DNA of 64,000 nt from Glandiceps talaboti (GCF_964340395.1 NC_135568.1:6825079-6889078), one strand, 5' to 3'. Positions 37,007-49,029 are shown, numbered from the stretch's first letter. A program made the numbers and translations. Notes: a model not told the origin generated them from the letters alone.

Positions 37007-38319
37007 CTTGTGGCTCACCTATTAAACCTAACATTTTATCGTACTTTCACTGAGCTACGAAATATATATGGAAGTAAAAGAGTGAATTTTTGTTTTCGGT
37101 GCCTCTTGAGACATGAATTATCAGTGTTTTGATCAATTTCATGTAAGTTGGAGCATAATTCAAGTAGGAAAGTGTCAAAGAAGTGGGACTGTCCATAACT
37201 TGAGTGGGTGAATTTTTATCAAGATTTTAACCAAGAGGTACTAGATGACAAAAACACAACCTTCTAATTTCCCCAATTGTCAAAACTGAAAAGCTACTTT
37301 CTATTAAATTGTTTGTCTTTCTTTCTATTTTGGTATTCTTCACATACTTGAAACGTTACAGAAATTGTCAATAGGCAACTTCACCATCTATTTTACTTTG
37401 AATGAATATCGTTATGTAGTTTTAGTCGTCACAAAGACGATAATTATCCTCTTTCAAGAAGATATAAATTGTATTGTTTCCTTCTCTCTATATTATGGTA
37501 CTCTCGTCATACTTGAAAAATTGCAGAATTATCAATTTGCAACAGTTCCTATTTTTCTTTTAATATAGATCGTGTAGTCCGATTCTTCTCAAATATGATT
37601 GACACTATAAACAACTTGTCACATAGGAGAAGACATTGTTTCCTTCTTTCTATTATGCATTCACCATTATTTGACAAGTGGAGATACAGAATTATCAATT
37701 TGCAGCATCATCGTGTGCTATTCTTAAGTTAGAGATCAATACATAGTTTGCTGTGTCACTAACTACCCTCTTAAACAGAGAGATAAAGACACATTTAGTT
37801 CGTTTAAAGAGGGTCTAACGTTGTGTATTGTTATTGTAGTGCTGTGTGGTGATCCTCACTGTAAAACAAGCTTATGGCTTTTGTGATGATGTGACATGTC
37901 GGATCATGTGGAGCACACATGCTTAAACCATGAGTCTGTATTAAATCTATGTATAATTATGCGTGGAGTATTTCTTAATGGGTGTTGTCACATGTATATA
38001 GTTAGTTCCACCCAAGCAGCTAGACAATAAAGATGTAGTGAACATACTTGAAGTGTATTTGGCATACTCTTTCCCTCTGGAGACCCACCCACCATGAGAG
38101 TCTCCCAGTTCACATCTTTATAAGAGTACATGGCAACAAACCTGAAAATTGCATTTCTGTCATGTCAGAATTCTGCTATATGATAGTAAGAGCTGTACAA
38201 TTTTATCAAAACAAAAAACTGTGAAAGTAGCAATATCATCTGTTTGAATTCATTGGATTTGAGCCAGTGGTAACCCAAGTCACATTAAAATTGCATATCA
38301 ATTAGATCTCATTTACATA
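37007..38319 (+). other. Intron, nothing certain
   Basis: AT-rich with traces of a decayed ~190-bp repeat (TTCTTTCTATTWTGGTATTC..ATACTTGAAA..GAATTRTCAATTTGCA) near 37315, 37480 and 37650. Confidence 0.5.
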
Positions 38320-38820
38320 TTGTGTAGACTTTATGACCACATTGCAGTATATTGGTAACTGATGTACTGAAGTCTAAAACGCAACAAAATTTTAATTTTC
38401 ATTGCATAACTTGTAATAATTTGCCTGGTTTAAATAGTTCATATAACTAATACACTCATTGGCAGTCATAATCACTTATAAGTTTAAACTGCAATACACT
38501 TTTAATTTCCTCTCTATGAACATAGACAATATTGTCAACAGTATAGTTTTTATGACCATGCAGTATTGACAGTCCTTTATTACTCAAGTTGAATTACAAT
38601 ACACTTTTGATTTCCACTTTAAAGCCATACAATACATCTGTTATAGTGACGTGCCATGTGGAACTCATGTTTATGACAACATTGGTACTATTATTGTTCA
38701 AGTTTAAACTAGACTTTTGATTTCTGCTGTATAGCCATAGACAATATATTATATATAGCGTAACTGTAACAAGTTTTATGACCATGCAGCATTGGCAGTC
38801 ATTATCGTAAAAGGTCAAGA
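38320..38820. repeat. Degenerate ~120-bp tandem repeat, about 4 units
   Basis: Units contain AAGTTTAAACTGCAATACAC TTTTRATTTC, CATAGACAATAT and TTTTATGACCATGCAGTATT GGCAGTC. Seen near 38330, 38465, 38580 and 38700. Confidence 0.7.
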
Positions 38821-39880
38821 AGCCATTGTCTGCAGTATTACTTTCAGTTTTATGTGTGTGAATTATTTCTGGTGAATACTTGCAGCTCTGTGTGATGTAT
38901 TGTAACTGATAACAGAGATCCTGTGTGCAATAAATTGTAAATGCGTGTGGTCATTTTGCTGTAATGGTCGTGTATTCAAACCTAGATTGAAAATTCACTC
39001 AGCAGTGTTCAATCCCAGTTAGATGTGTCTATGTTCATCATGAGACCTATCCCTTGTAATTGGCTGATTCTGTGTTCATGATGAGACCTATACCTTTGTG
39101 ATTGGTTCAAACGTGTCAACTGAGATGGGCACATTAATATTCATAACGTCCCTTTACAGTTATGTCATCTCACAGTGAGAAAAATGTAAAATTTGCACCT
39201 TATTTCTGGCCAAAATCTTCATTACCTAAAGACCACTAGCAAAATGTTAGATGATACAGGAAAGGCGAGTGCCCAAAATCTCCATACAGGCTTGGTGATG
39301 GGAGTATTTTCGCCATATTCACTTCAACAGTAGCCTGAAAGATCCAGGTGTCCACTTATAATGCCTCACTCACGAGTGTGATTTACATATTATAAGCAGA
39401 CCGATGACTGAACCTTTCAGACTACTTCAGCAGTTGTCGCACACATAAAATATCCTTCATTCGTTGTCCTGAATTGATATGTACTGTTACTAGGGAGCAC
39501 CGAGAGCATCTTAAGAACTGTGAACATCCCAGTACATATATGATGTATACGTCTCTTGCAGCAAGGAGACTTGAGACAAGGCTCGGTTCACCAGAACACC
39601 TAAAGGCTTCGAACTCAGTTGGTACAGACACTTCCGCTGAATTTGAAATTATTCTGATTTTATCTTATCATTGTATCTGTCACTTTGCTTACATTATATT
39701 GAAAGCTTATTGCGTTTTCTCATGATCATAATTTACATACATTTGTATGATGCATGTGTTGAGGACAGGTCAACTGAGAAGTCAGACTTATCAAATATTA
39801 ATGAGTAACTGATTGAACAAAATAGCAAATTGCAAATGACTTCTGATGTGTGATGAAATACTAGTACATGTACTACACTC
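38821..39880 (+). other. Intron, nothing certain
   Basis: A short duplication TGTTCATSATGAGACCTATM at 39031 and 39070. Otherwise unique, slightly more GC-rich between 39400 and 39640 without splice-bounded frames. Confidence 0.5.
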
Positions 39881-40033
39881 AGTGTGTCCTATAATGAAAG
39901 CCAAATTTTGTTGTTGTGAGTCAAAATGAGAAACTAGGATTTCTTGTGAGTTACCATAGGGAACACTAAATTTTGGTGCGTCACTAGAAATTGTCTGCAT
40001 CAATGGCATGTAAATTGGCTTATAGGACACACT
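39881..40033 (+). mobile_element. MITE family C, 153-bp copy
   Basis: AGTGTGTCCTATAATGAAAG at the left and CTTATAGGACACACT at the right form terminal inverted repeats of about 14 bp. The interior (AGCCAAATTTTGTTGTTGTG, TTCTTGTGAGTTACCA, GGTGCGTCACTAGAAATTGT) matches the copy at 36738. CTC flanks both sides, a possible 3-bp target duplication. Confidence 0.8.
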
Positions 40034-41272
40034 CTCGTACACCCTGTTGTTATTGACTACATCTGTTACTACGGTTCTACTGTACTTTTGACATTTACAT
40101 GGTCGGAAATTTCTCTGTCGAATCATGTCATTGGACACAGCAACCTGATCGTGAACATCAAGTTTTGGGCTGTCTGTGACAATAAGAACGGTTTACGAAT
40201 AATTATTACAAACCTAACACCTAATGTTAAATTGTCTTAGATGTATTTCTAGAAGTTTGTATCGGTATTATATCATGCTTCTTCCGATTGAATGCAATGA
40301 TCTCTATCAAACAAACTTTTTACATGTACTTGCTTCTCAAACTTCAAATGAAAGTTCATCTGTATTCAATCTAATGTATTTCATTATTAAGCTTTTGTCC
40401 AAACACAAACTTGAAAATTGTTACCAGGAATTTTTGATTGCATGCTTTGACAGTCTCTGTGGACAGATTGACTATAATAATAACAGTAATTTGTCAACCG
40501 TTGACAAAGACTGAAATATGGAGTCAAAAATTTCAAGTAACAATTTTCACGTTTGTGTTTGGAACAAAAGCTTAAGGTAGCATCATACTTGCTTCAGTGT
40601 TTGACTTGTAAGCAGATGGTAATGTCTTTTAATAGCAGCCACTTGAATGTATTCAAGGAAAGGTATAGTAGTGCTCTAGGCGTGAGGGAATCTTGTGTCA
40701 GTGCGAGAACAATGGCTGAAATGGATAAATTCAAACGTCCACACCCTGATTTTTTTCTTGATGCAAAATAAGACTCTGTTAAACTCATCTATATATTAAT
40801 GCAGCCTTAGCAAATTCGGAAGTCATTTATTTTTGATGTGCCAGCAACCTTTAATATGTTCTTAACTGATTATGCATGAGTTACGGTTTTCCAGAAGTAC
40901 AAAATCCATCCTCAAGGTCTAAACACTAGATTTAGACGAGATCTTCCTGGAAAGAAGTTCGAATAATTTCATCATCTGTATTACTTCACTTTAATCCTTG
41001 GATGGTTCAGTGATCTCACCACGCCATCAATTTGACATGTCATGGCAGCTGAAAGACCCAAAATTGCCCTTTTATCTCCTCTAAGAATACTTAAGACAGT
41101 CGTAAACATGAAAGTTTATATTAGCAGTAAGGATCTGTCAATGATACTTCAATCTTTTAGGAAACATCTCATGTTTTAAAGAACAGTAGAAAACCAGTAC
41201 ATACTCTGCATATGTGTAGCCCAGAGACCTGTCGTAGTTTTCTATTTTACTATCTGATGTCTATACCTACAG
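40034..41272 (+). other. Intron, nothing certain
   Basis: Unique AT-rich DNA. A short ORF near 40712-40771 (MAEMDKFKRPHPDFFLDAK) has no splice context. Confidence 0.5.
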
Positions 41273-41328
41273 AGTTTGGATAGAAATGGTTGAGACTATG
41301 ACGTGTCCAGGCTGGTATTCTTGTGTCT
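41273..41328 (+). other. Weak internal-exon candidate
   Basis: 56 nt between tatacctacag and TCT/gtaaga with one open frame (phase 2 in, phase 1 out) reading VWIEMVETMTCPGWYSCV. Borders are good, but no confirmed neighbour has a matching phase; it would fit only if the 29563 exon used its weak donor AAG/gtacag. Confidence 0.18.
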
Positions 41329-41646
41329 GTAAGAACAGTCAACCACATGATTTTTAACATGATCTACATCCTTGACTAACCTGAAGTCTGTGTTTAGGAT
41401 AGGTTGATGATGATTTCAGACTGTGTTCCTTCCCACACATTACATGCTGTACTTTTGATTCCAGGCTATATCCAACCCACGCATGCCATACTCCGAGATA
41501 AATATTAATCCGTAACATTTTCCATCACCAGACAAGGAATATATACATGTAGGCTTTTTAGATGTGAAAAGGTCCTTTGTCTAGTCTAGCCAAGTTGTGG
41601 TATTTGAACAGAATGTGTGTGAATAGAGGGTATCCTTTTGTTTGTT

Positions 41647-41648
<2 letters not shown>

Positions 41649-41714
<66 letters not shown>

Positions 41715-41849
41715 AGTGTGTTGTGTATGTGTATGTGTGTATATGTATGTGTGTATGTATGTATGTATGTATGTATGTATGTATGTATGTATGTGTGTGT
41801 ATGTGTGTATATGTGTGTATGTATGTATATGTGTGTATATGTGTGTGTG

Positions 41850-41918
<69 letters not shown>

Positions 41919-41932
41919 GTGTGTACATGTGT
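41649..41932. repeat. (GT)n / (GTAT)n compound microsatellite
   Basis: About 280 bp of GT repeats with a central (TATG)n segment near 41755-41795. Several long two- or three-residue-repeat ORFs on both strands are artefacts. Confidence 0.98.
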
Positions 41933-42599
41933 GTCAGTTTGTTAAGGATTGAATAAGTATGTGTTGATAGAATCTACCACAGTCCTGTTGCTATGTAGTG
42001 GTTTTATAATTATACCAGGGTTCCTCACCAACATGGTTTAATTAAAATGTAATTACGCAAAGATGATGAAAATTTACCAGATATCCTGTCAGCTTACTAG
42101 AATTACAAAACCTTAGAGTATACAGGAAATTCTGTGAAAGTTGCCAGATATCTCATTCTCTGTTACAGAAGTTCTAAAAACTTTGTGTATGTTCTAGTTC
42201 CTGCATGTTTCCTTCCCTGTGTATCATAAAGGACATGAGTCTGTATGTTTACCATGTGGTCTATGTTTACCATGGCAACAAATAAGAGTAGGACAGAATG
42301 AATATTTTAAAAGTTATAACTTGAGCCAATTGTTGAATTGAGCTAGATTTATATAATAGGCCCCTTTTGTAACAAGAGAATGTGAATTTTGAAATAAAAA
42401 AAGAGAAAGATGATTTGAAAATGTTGGAAGTCACAGTTTGGATGTGTTCTGAGGATGGGAGCTGGGTTGGGAAGGGTCTGAGGATGGGAGCTGGGTTGGG
42501 AAGGGTCTGACGATGGGAGCTGCGTTGGGAAGGGGTAAAAGAAGGGGTAGAGTGATGTTGGTGATGATGTGAAGGAGAAAGCAATTCTCGGTACCTTAG
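41933..42599 (+). other. Intron, short duplication only
   Basis: GAGGATGGGAGCTGGGTTGG GAAGGGTCT occurs three times at 42451-42535, giving Pro-rich minus-strand ORFs. The rest is AT-rich. Confidence 0.6.
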
Positions 42600-42943
42600 A
42601 CTTAGCTTTGTAACAACGATTCAATTTCTTGATCGGCACCATAACTTCCGCTCTACGTGCTACACTCATTACTATAGGTGCGTGTGAGAATTAAGTTAAC
42701 CTTCTTATTCTGGCCCTCTAGCATCAGTTAAATGCTATCGCAGGTTCTGAGAATTTAATGCATTTGTGTCCTCTACTTGCCATTTTCATGCACCACCAAC
42801 ACATGGTAATTTCTACTAGCACATCAAGATTTAATGTTTCCATATCCCTTTCAATGTGCATGGCGACTTCCGAAAAACGTTTTTGCCCTACAAGAAACAA
42901 ATTTAGTTTTTGTAGACGGCACACTGTCTGTCACTGTAAATAA
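42600..42943. other. GC-richer patch with open frames on both strands
   Basis: Plus strand: a strong acceptor (cttcttattctggccctctag) ends at 42721, and the frame from CAT 42722 stays open to TAA at 42941-42943. Minus strand: acceptor tttgtttcttgtag, then 42887 down to a stop at 42724, 53 residues including RFSEVAMHIERDMETLNLDV; further along, ATG at 42669 (minus) opens MSVARRAEVMVPIKKLNRCY before a GTACC. Both readings are protein-like and neither is identified, so this may be an exon, an old pseudogene or neither. Confidence 0.25.
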
Positions 42944-43308
42944 TACACAGTGTGGATGTATATAAATTATAACCTAAATATACAACATCAGTGTCTTTCA
43001 ATTAGATTATACAAACCACCAATAGAGTCAATATACTCAAGGTAATAAATGTGGGGAATGTAATTGAAGTCTACCTATAATCTTGTATTCTCTGTGATCC
43101 CTGAGACCATACGCCATCTACTGATTACTATTAGATTCAAAGTCAGAATGATTCGGAACCCAATTACAATCTGATAGAGTAGCTGTATTTCCTAGAAGCA
43201 ATGCAATTTGAGAGATGAAATTAAATTGCTAAAGGGGCAATATCAAAATGAGAATGGCTGTGTTTTGCGTGTAAATACAGACTGGTGATGAGGTCGTAAT
43301 GAATGACA

Positions 43309-43390
43309 TGGGAACACCAAATTTTTGTGGGTCACAATATATTGCTAAATGCATATATATAACTGGCATGTCAAATTGACTTCATTAGAA
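43309..43390 (+). mobile_element. MITE family C, right-part fragment
   Basis: GGGAACACCAAATTTTTGTG GGTCAC...GGCATGTCAAATTGACTT corresponds to the second half of the 36738 and 39881 copies. A further very decayed trace lies at about 44255-44320 (GTGGCGCATCAAATTAGGCA ... AGAAGGCGTACTG). Confidence 0.55.
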
Positions 43391-43459
43391 AAAACTAGTT
43401 ACTGGTTAAAGTGGGAAACATTTTTAGGATGTTTTGATATCTTGATATATTTGTAGAGT

Positions 43460-43816
43460 CATGATGGATGAATGTTAGAGTGGCCGGCTTGGAATCTGTA
43501 AGTTGCAGGTTTGAGCCCCATCGTTGCCGTTTGTTTCTGAGTGGCTAAAGTCCTTGGCCAAGATTTAAACCACGAATGTGCCTCGGCCAACCCAGTTGTA
43601 TAATTGGGGACCTGGTTGGATAGAGGTTGCAATGCGAATGCTTAATAATCCTATGCACTTATAAAGGCTGCAATGGATTTTATGCTCCCCAGGGAGTTGA
43701 GGAAGTATAAAGGGCTGCTGTGTTGATATAGATCCGAGCCAGGAGTAATAATTGTAAAGTGATTTGAGCACAAAGTGGGAATTCAAAGTGTTATATAAAT
43801 ACTAACATTATTATTG
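43460..43816 (+). mobile_element. SINE family B, copy 3 (best preserved)
   Basis: tRNA-like head ATGTTAGAGTGGCCGGCTTG with B box GGTTTGAGCCC at 43508-43518. The body carries GGGGACCTGGTTGGATAGAG, GGCTGCAATGGATTTTATGC, TCCCCAGGGAGTTGAGGAAG and TATAAAGGGCTGCTGTG, with a 3' end GTGTTATATAAATACTAACA then (ATT)n. The conserved order across four copies defines a ~350-bp tRNA-derived SINE distinct from family A. A minus-strand ORF over it is an artefact. Confidence 0.85.
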
Positions 43817-44479
43817 AATATAAATATACTATTATTATATAATATTTACTTAATTATTGATGAAATAGAAGAGTGGTAGATATTATTTGTGTTGTGATTA
43901 CTAAGATGAACAGTAGAACATGAGATGAAATGCACAGTTCTGTAACTTTGTATGTGGCAATAATGTCAACAGACTATACCACCCTATGAGCTCTGGATCA
44001 ATGGAAATAAGTTGAATCATATACCCCTGTGATCAAAGTGTTCTCTAATAGATAACAGATAAATTGATCAAATTGACTCGCTTCTTGAATGAATTACCCA
44101 CTTACAAGCACCTGACAATGTGTGATGGATTACTACTGACATGACTTTTGTCAGTTTGTGGTCAAGCTAGATTTTCAATTTGATTCATTTGACTAGACGT
44201 GAGGGAGAGATTGAAGAAGATGGAAGCCATGGATAGCATCTAGACTAGGAATTGTGGCGCATCAAATTAGGCACATCTCAAGAAAGTACTCTATTGACTT
44301 GTTTTAGAAGGCGTACTGTAAGCGATATGCAAATTTCCATCATCATTTATTAATGTATTCATGAGCAAACATTAAAAATAATTAATTTCCTATAAATGTT
44401 TTTTATTCACACTTTATACAAATGTTTTAATAGTGCATATTTTAGCAAAACATAAAACCTGTTGAATTCATTGTAGGAC

Positions 44480-46270
44480 AAACCGAAGTCTTTGTTAGCT
44501 CTGTCACTTTTCATTCCCATTCTCATATCATGTATATTTTATTAGACATGTATTAAAAACTGAACCCCTGTTATTTGTCATTGTTATTTGATCAAATTCA
44601 CTATCTCTGAATCAGTGTTTGCATAAAGGGACAATCACAGTGTTACACAAGCTCAATAAGCGAACCTCATTCATTTAGGGGAGGAGGTCTGGCATCAATG
44701 CGATTGCGGAACTTCATTTTTGTACCTGTAACCAAATTTGCATGGAAAAGTTTCACTCCTTCAATGATAACAGCTTTTAAATTTACTACTGAGATGTTGA
44801 TAAGTTGATACAAATTTGCTTCTAATGTGAGATATGGTGCTGGGTTTCTGGTAGTATTTTAATGTGTTTATAATCATGTTTTACAGTACATTGATCATAG
44901 TGGTGTGACTGCTATAGTTTCATCATAGTTTACATATATGAATGTTTGATGTCGCACTTATGAACATTCGTTTAGGGGGAGTTTTTTTACCGAAACGAAT
45001 GATGCTCTTTCGTTGAACTTGTGCGACATTGTCGACATCGTCCCTAGGTAAACATAATCTGCTGAGTGTCAATGTAGAAAATACTGAAGTCTGTTAATTC
45101 CAAGTCAGTATTTCATTTTCATTCCCAGTCTATGTATTAGGTATATAGTAAAACCAAGTTATTTGCCTGTATTCATATTGGATGAGATTCACACAATAGT
45201 ATTCACTCTCTGGTGATGTAGTGTTTGCTTATTCCAGCAAAAACATCAACTTTTGAATTCAGTGTGTACATATATGTATACTATATAGAATAAACTAAAG
45301 TCGAGCAGTTCCCTAGTCAGTTTTTTATTTCCATTCCAAAACCAATTCCTGTTATTTGCCTTTATTCATATTTGATCAAATTCTCGCTTTCTGATCAGTG
45401 TTTACACATGCATCGAAGCAAACATAAGCTGTTGCCTGTTGAATGCAATGTACTTGATGTACATCAAATAAACTGAAGTCTATCCGTTAATTGCTTGTCA
45501 GTTTTTCATTTCCATTCCATACCCGTTCCATTTATTAGACTGTACTATAACCAAATTATTGTCCATATTTTATCAAATTCACAATCTCTGATCAGTGTTT
45601 GCCTTATAAATACATAAACTGATTTGTTCAATATGCAAGATGTTCATAAACTAGAGACAGCTCTCTGTCAGTTCCTTGTTAGTTTTGCATTCATATTCCC
45701 ATTCCAGGTATTAAATATGTATTAAATGTGCCAAATTATCCTTATTTTGCCTTTATTCATTTTTGAATTTTGATGAAATTCACTCTCTTTGATCAGTGTT
45801 TATAAATACATTCAAGTAAACATACACCGTTGAATTCAATGAACATGTGTATAGAATACACTAGAATCAGCTGTTTGTCAGTTCCCTCACAGTTTTTCAT
45901 TCCATTATACTAAAAACCAAATTATCGTTTGTAATGAAAATTACTACTCACAGACTCAAAAAATTTCTTGGGAGCAGAATCACAAATTTTCACTGACATT
46001 TCATCAGGTGTGTACTGCAGTGGGCTATTGCTTCCAAGAAATTTTTGACTAGATTTGTGCATAGAAATTTTCATTAAGTATGAACTCAGAGTTCCTGAAT
46101 ATTTATTCTCGTAAATTACCGTTATTTGCCTTTGTTCAAATTTGATAAATTCTCTCTCTCTAATCGTTGTTTTTTAAGCGAGCATAACTTTCAAATTCAA
46201 TGTATATGATGTATTTAGAATAAATTGTCCGTAAATTCCCTGTCAGTGTTTCATTCCCCATTCTATTGTC
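44480..46270. repeat. Degenerate ~165-bp tandem array, about 9 units
   Basis: Units contain TTATTTGCCTTTATTCATAT TTGATCAAATTC, CTCTCTGATCAGTGTTT, AAACATAA..TGTTGAATTCAATGTACATG, GAATAAACTGAAGTC, and GTCAGTTCCCTGTCAGTTTT TCATTCCCATTCC. Recognisable near 44480, 44580, 45080, 45160, 45350, 45530, 45740 and 46110. Old, heavily diverged, and interrupted by an inverted-repeat element at 45932. Confidence 0.75.
45932..46076. mobile_element. 145-bp foldback element with ~42-bp terminal inverted repeats
   Basis: Left arm TAATGAAAATTACTACTCAC AGACTCAAAAAATTTCTTGG pairs with the inverted right end TAATGAAAATTTCTATGCAC AAATCTAGTCAAAAATTTCT TGG. The centre holds CACTGACATTTCATCAGGTG TG. It sits inside one unit of the ~165-bp array, so it inserted after the array formed. 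Confidence 0.75.
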
Positions 46271-47678
46271 ATATATATTTCATGAGTGCGTTTCCAGTAT
46301 TCTCCTGGGAAAATGTCTAGATCCCATTTTGAAGTTCCTACATAGAAAATATTGTCCGTGGAAATCTTAACAACTTGCTTTATTTCAAGCATGTCAGATT
46401 ACATTGTAGATGTAGATGGATTCAAATATAGCCTTATATCCACGTGGTGTGTCTGCATATTTTGATATTCTACAAACCAGGTCAAAAAGTCAATGACGAG
46501 ATCAATACTTCAATGTAGGATAAAAAACTAAATTCTTTTAGTTTGACCTCGGAACCCCCTTCTAAGTAAATTGACTAAAATTGAAAATATTTTAGACAGC
46601 ATAATCAATTTCAAATCAGTATGTAGTAGTATTTAGTACAATAAAAACGTTTTACATATTTTTTAATTTTTGGCAATTTATTGAGTTCAAACATGGATTT
46701 GGTATATGTTATTTCATATTGTTTTTTTGAATAGGAAAACATAGTAGGGTTATTTTATGAATATGAAATTTATAATAAATATCATTTTGTCAACCATATG
46801 GCCATTTTAAGAATATTGTATCAATTTCACATGGCGTATTTCACATTGCAAATTGCATCAAAGAGAGATAAACTTACTCGAAAACCTATTTTGTTTCGAT
46901 AGTAGCTTCATACAAAAACCATTTTTCAAAATCCCTCTTTCAATTTTTTTTTCATATACATTCATACATACATGTACGTGCAAACTGCAATCGATCTCAC
47001 AGATGGCATTGTTAGCCTGAAAGATATAGCTATTCGTTCCGCTGACAAAATGTGCTCGCGTGGTGAGTGGATACGTAACCGAACGAACGGCTGGACCTCT
47101 CAGACTAATGACATTGCGTAAAAATGTTGAAAATCATATACGATAGAAATTTATCATCAAAAGGGTATGTTGTATTGTTTCCTGCACGTTCGTTATAAAT
47201 ATGGACACTCATATAGTAATCTTTTTTTTACACCATCACGTTTTATTTTGAAAAGTTGCACCATATGTTAAGAAAATAATGTTCAGTGACTCAGAGGTAG
47301 TTGCATCATAAAATATTTTGATAAAATCATATTTCATGTAGAAAGTTACATCACGCCATTTTAATCATGAAATTTTGTTTCATCATTAAAGTATGTGCCA
47401 TCAACCAGTACATATAAATGAACAGTCATTTTTAGCCCTTGTGGGCACCGTCGTATCTTGTACTGAAAATTGCTATAAATTCAATATTTTTTATAAAATT
47501 GTATCTCCTAATGAATGTGGTTAGACATTTAATGTTTTTTCACCAAACCATATTTCACCAGGAGATTTTATGATTGTCAGACATCACACCTTGATAACAA
47601 GACCGACGTAAATGATTAAGTAACCACGTTATATGTAATCAAGCGTGAACAGAGCACGCAACGGTCTACCACATGACA
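46271..47678 (+). other. Intron, mostly empty; CpG-containing imperfect foldback near 47.0 kb
   Basis: Very AT-rich except 46975-47110, where TTAGCCTGAAAG..GCTATTCGTTC is loosely inverted as GAACGAACGGCTGGACCTCT CAGACTAA. This may be a decayed palindromic transposon. Confidence 0.45.
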
Positions 47679-47860
47679 TCATTGCCGTCGATCTCCAAGC
47701 AGTCCATGCATGACTTCCACTGTAAGGTTTGTTGTTAAGTGATTACTCAACCTCCCGCCACAGCATGGTAACACTTGAACACAGATTGCCAGCTCTAAAC
47801 CATTGATCACTCTGGAGCCAATTTCTTTAAGGGCTCTCAAATACAGACCTCGTTTTCTAT
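47679..47860 (-). other. Non-repetitive GC-richer block: possible minus-strand exon or conserved element
   Basis: On the minus strand an acceptor-like CATTCCAG ends at 47861, and one frame is open for 60 codons to TGA at 47679-47681, reading RKRGLYLRALKEIGSRVING then LELAICVQVLPCCGG. No gene partner is known on this strand. The wider block (about 47580-47970) is balanced in composition and free of repeats, unlike everything around it, and contains a CTATTTAAATA motif of MEF2-like type. It could equally be a conserved non-coding element. Confidence 0.25.
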
Positions 47861-48099
47861 CTGGAATGGATTTTGTCTATTTAAATACCAGCCATGCACT
47901 CTTTAGATTTGGAGAATTTATGATGAGACCCAGCTCGCTGCTCAGAGACTTAAACACAAATAAATTGTAGGGCAATTCACTTCCAGTGTAGATTTATGCA
48001 GTCTAGTCTGTACTTTTTTTGAAGAGTAGAATCTATATAACATCTGAAACAGAATTTATTTGTAAGATATAGCTAGCTAAGATCAGTTTACCTCTTGCT

Positions 48100-48725
48100 G
48101 TGTTTTGAACTATAGTTTACATCAGTGTGGACAGATTTGTGATGTCTATAATTGTGCCTAGAAGTATGAATGTAGGATAATGTGTACATCAGTTTGGAGA
48201 GATATATGTGATGTCTAGTTTTGCATAGGAAGAGTATAGTGTGTACACTGGTGTGGAGAGATACCCCGGTATGTTATGTCTATTTTCTACATATTCGCGA
48301 GGAGAATAGTGTGTATTCCAGTGTAGAGAGATATGTGATGTCTAGTTTTGCATAGGAAGAGTATAGTGTGTACACTGGTGTGGAGAGATACCCCGGTATG
48401 TGATGTCTATTTTCTACATATGAGAGGAGCCTAGTGTGTACTCCAGTGTGGAGAGATTTGTGATGTCTAGTTTTTACATAGGAAGATTAATGGTGTGTAT
48501 TCCAGTATGGAGAGATATGTGATGTCTATTTTCTGTATACGAGTGGAGAATAGTGTGTACTCCAATGTGGAGAGATTTGTGACGTCTATTCTTTGCATAT
48601 AGGAATAGCATCGTGTGTACACCAGTGTGGAGAGATTTGTGGTCTTGTTTTGCATAGAATACAAATATAAGGGTAGTGTGTACACCAGTGTGGAGAGATT
48701 TACAATCATAATGTCTATTTTTTCG
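48100..48725. repeat. ~60-bp minisatellite, about 10 units
   Basis: Unit AGTGTGTACACCAGTGTGGA GAGATTTGTGATGTCTATTT TTTGCATATGAGAGGAGAAT. Two blocks near 48225 and 48355 are almost identical over about 120 bp (both with TACCCCGGTATGT), showing a recent two-unit duplication. Confidence 0.9.
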
Positions 48726-49029
48726 TATGAGATAAATTTGTTACTGTAATGAATTACAGCTTTAGTGCAAGTATTTACATATTTTCTTTATATACATAGT
48801 AAAAAGTATTGGTATAGTGTATTGTTGAGAAATGGAGTATTTGTGGTAAGTATTTTACCATGAAAAGATCTGAGTGATTAAATGAGATAATATAAAATAT
48901 GATGATATATGATTGTGTATACGAATGTTGACAGATATATGTAAGACTGTATAAGGTAATTTGTCTAATTTATATTTTGTGTTCTGTTGACAAAATACAT
49001 CGTCGCAAACCACAGCCCGTTTTACGGCA

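Noticed and set aside
36774-37025. 83-residue plus-strand ORF
   Set aside because: Lies entirely in a MITE with duplicated interior.
41577-41956. Cys-Val and His-Thr repeat ORFs
   Set aside because: (GT)n microsatellite translated on both strands.
43565-43786. Minus-strand ORF, similar to the one at 53709-53960
   Set aside because: Both are antisense translations of SINE family B copies; the similarity (PFILPQLPGEY/H) reflects the shared SINE, not a gene family.
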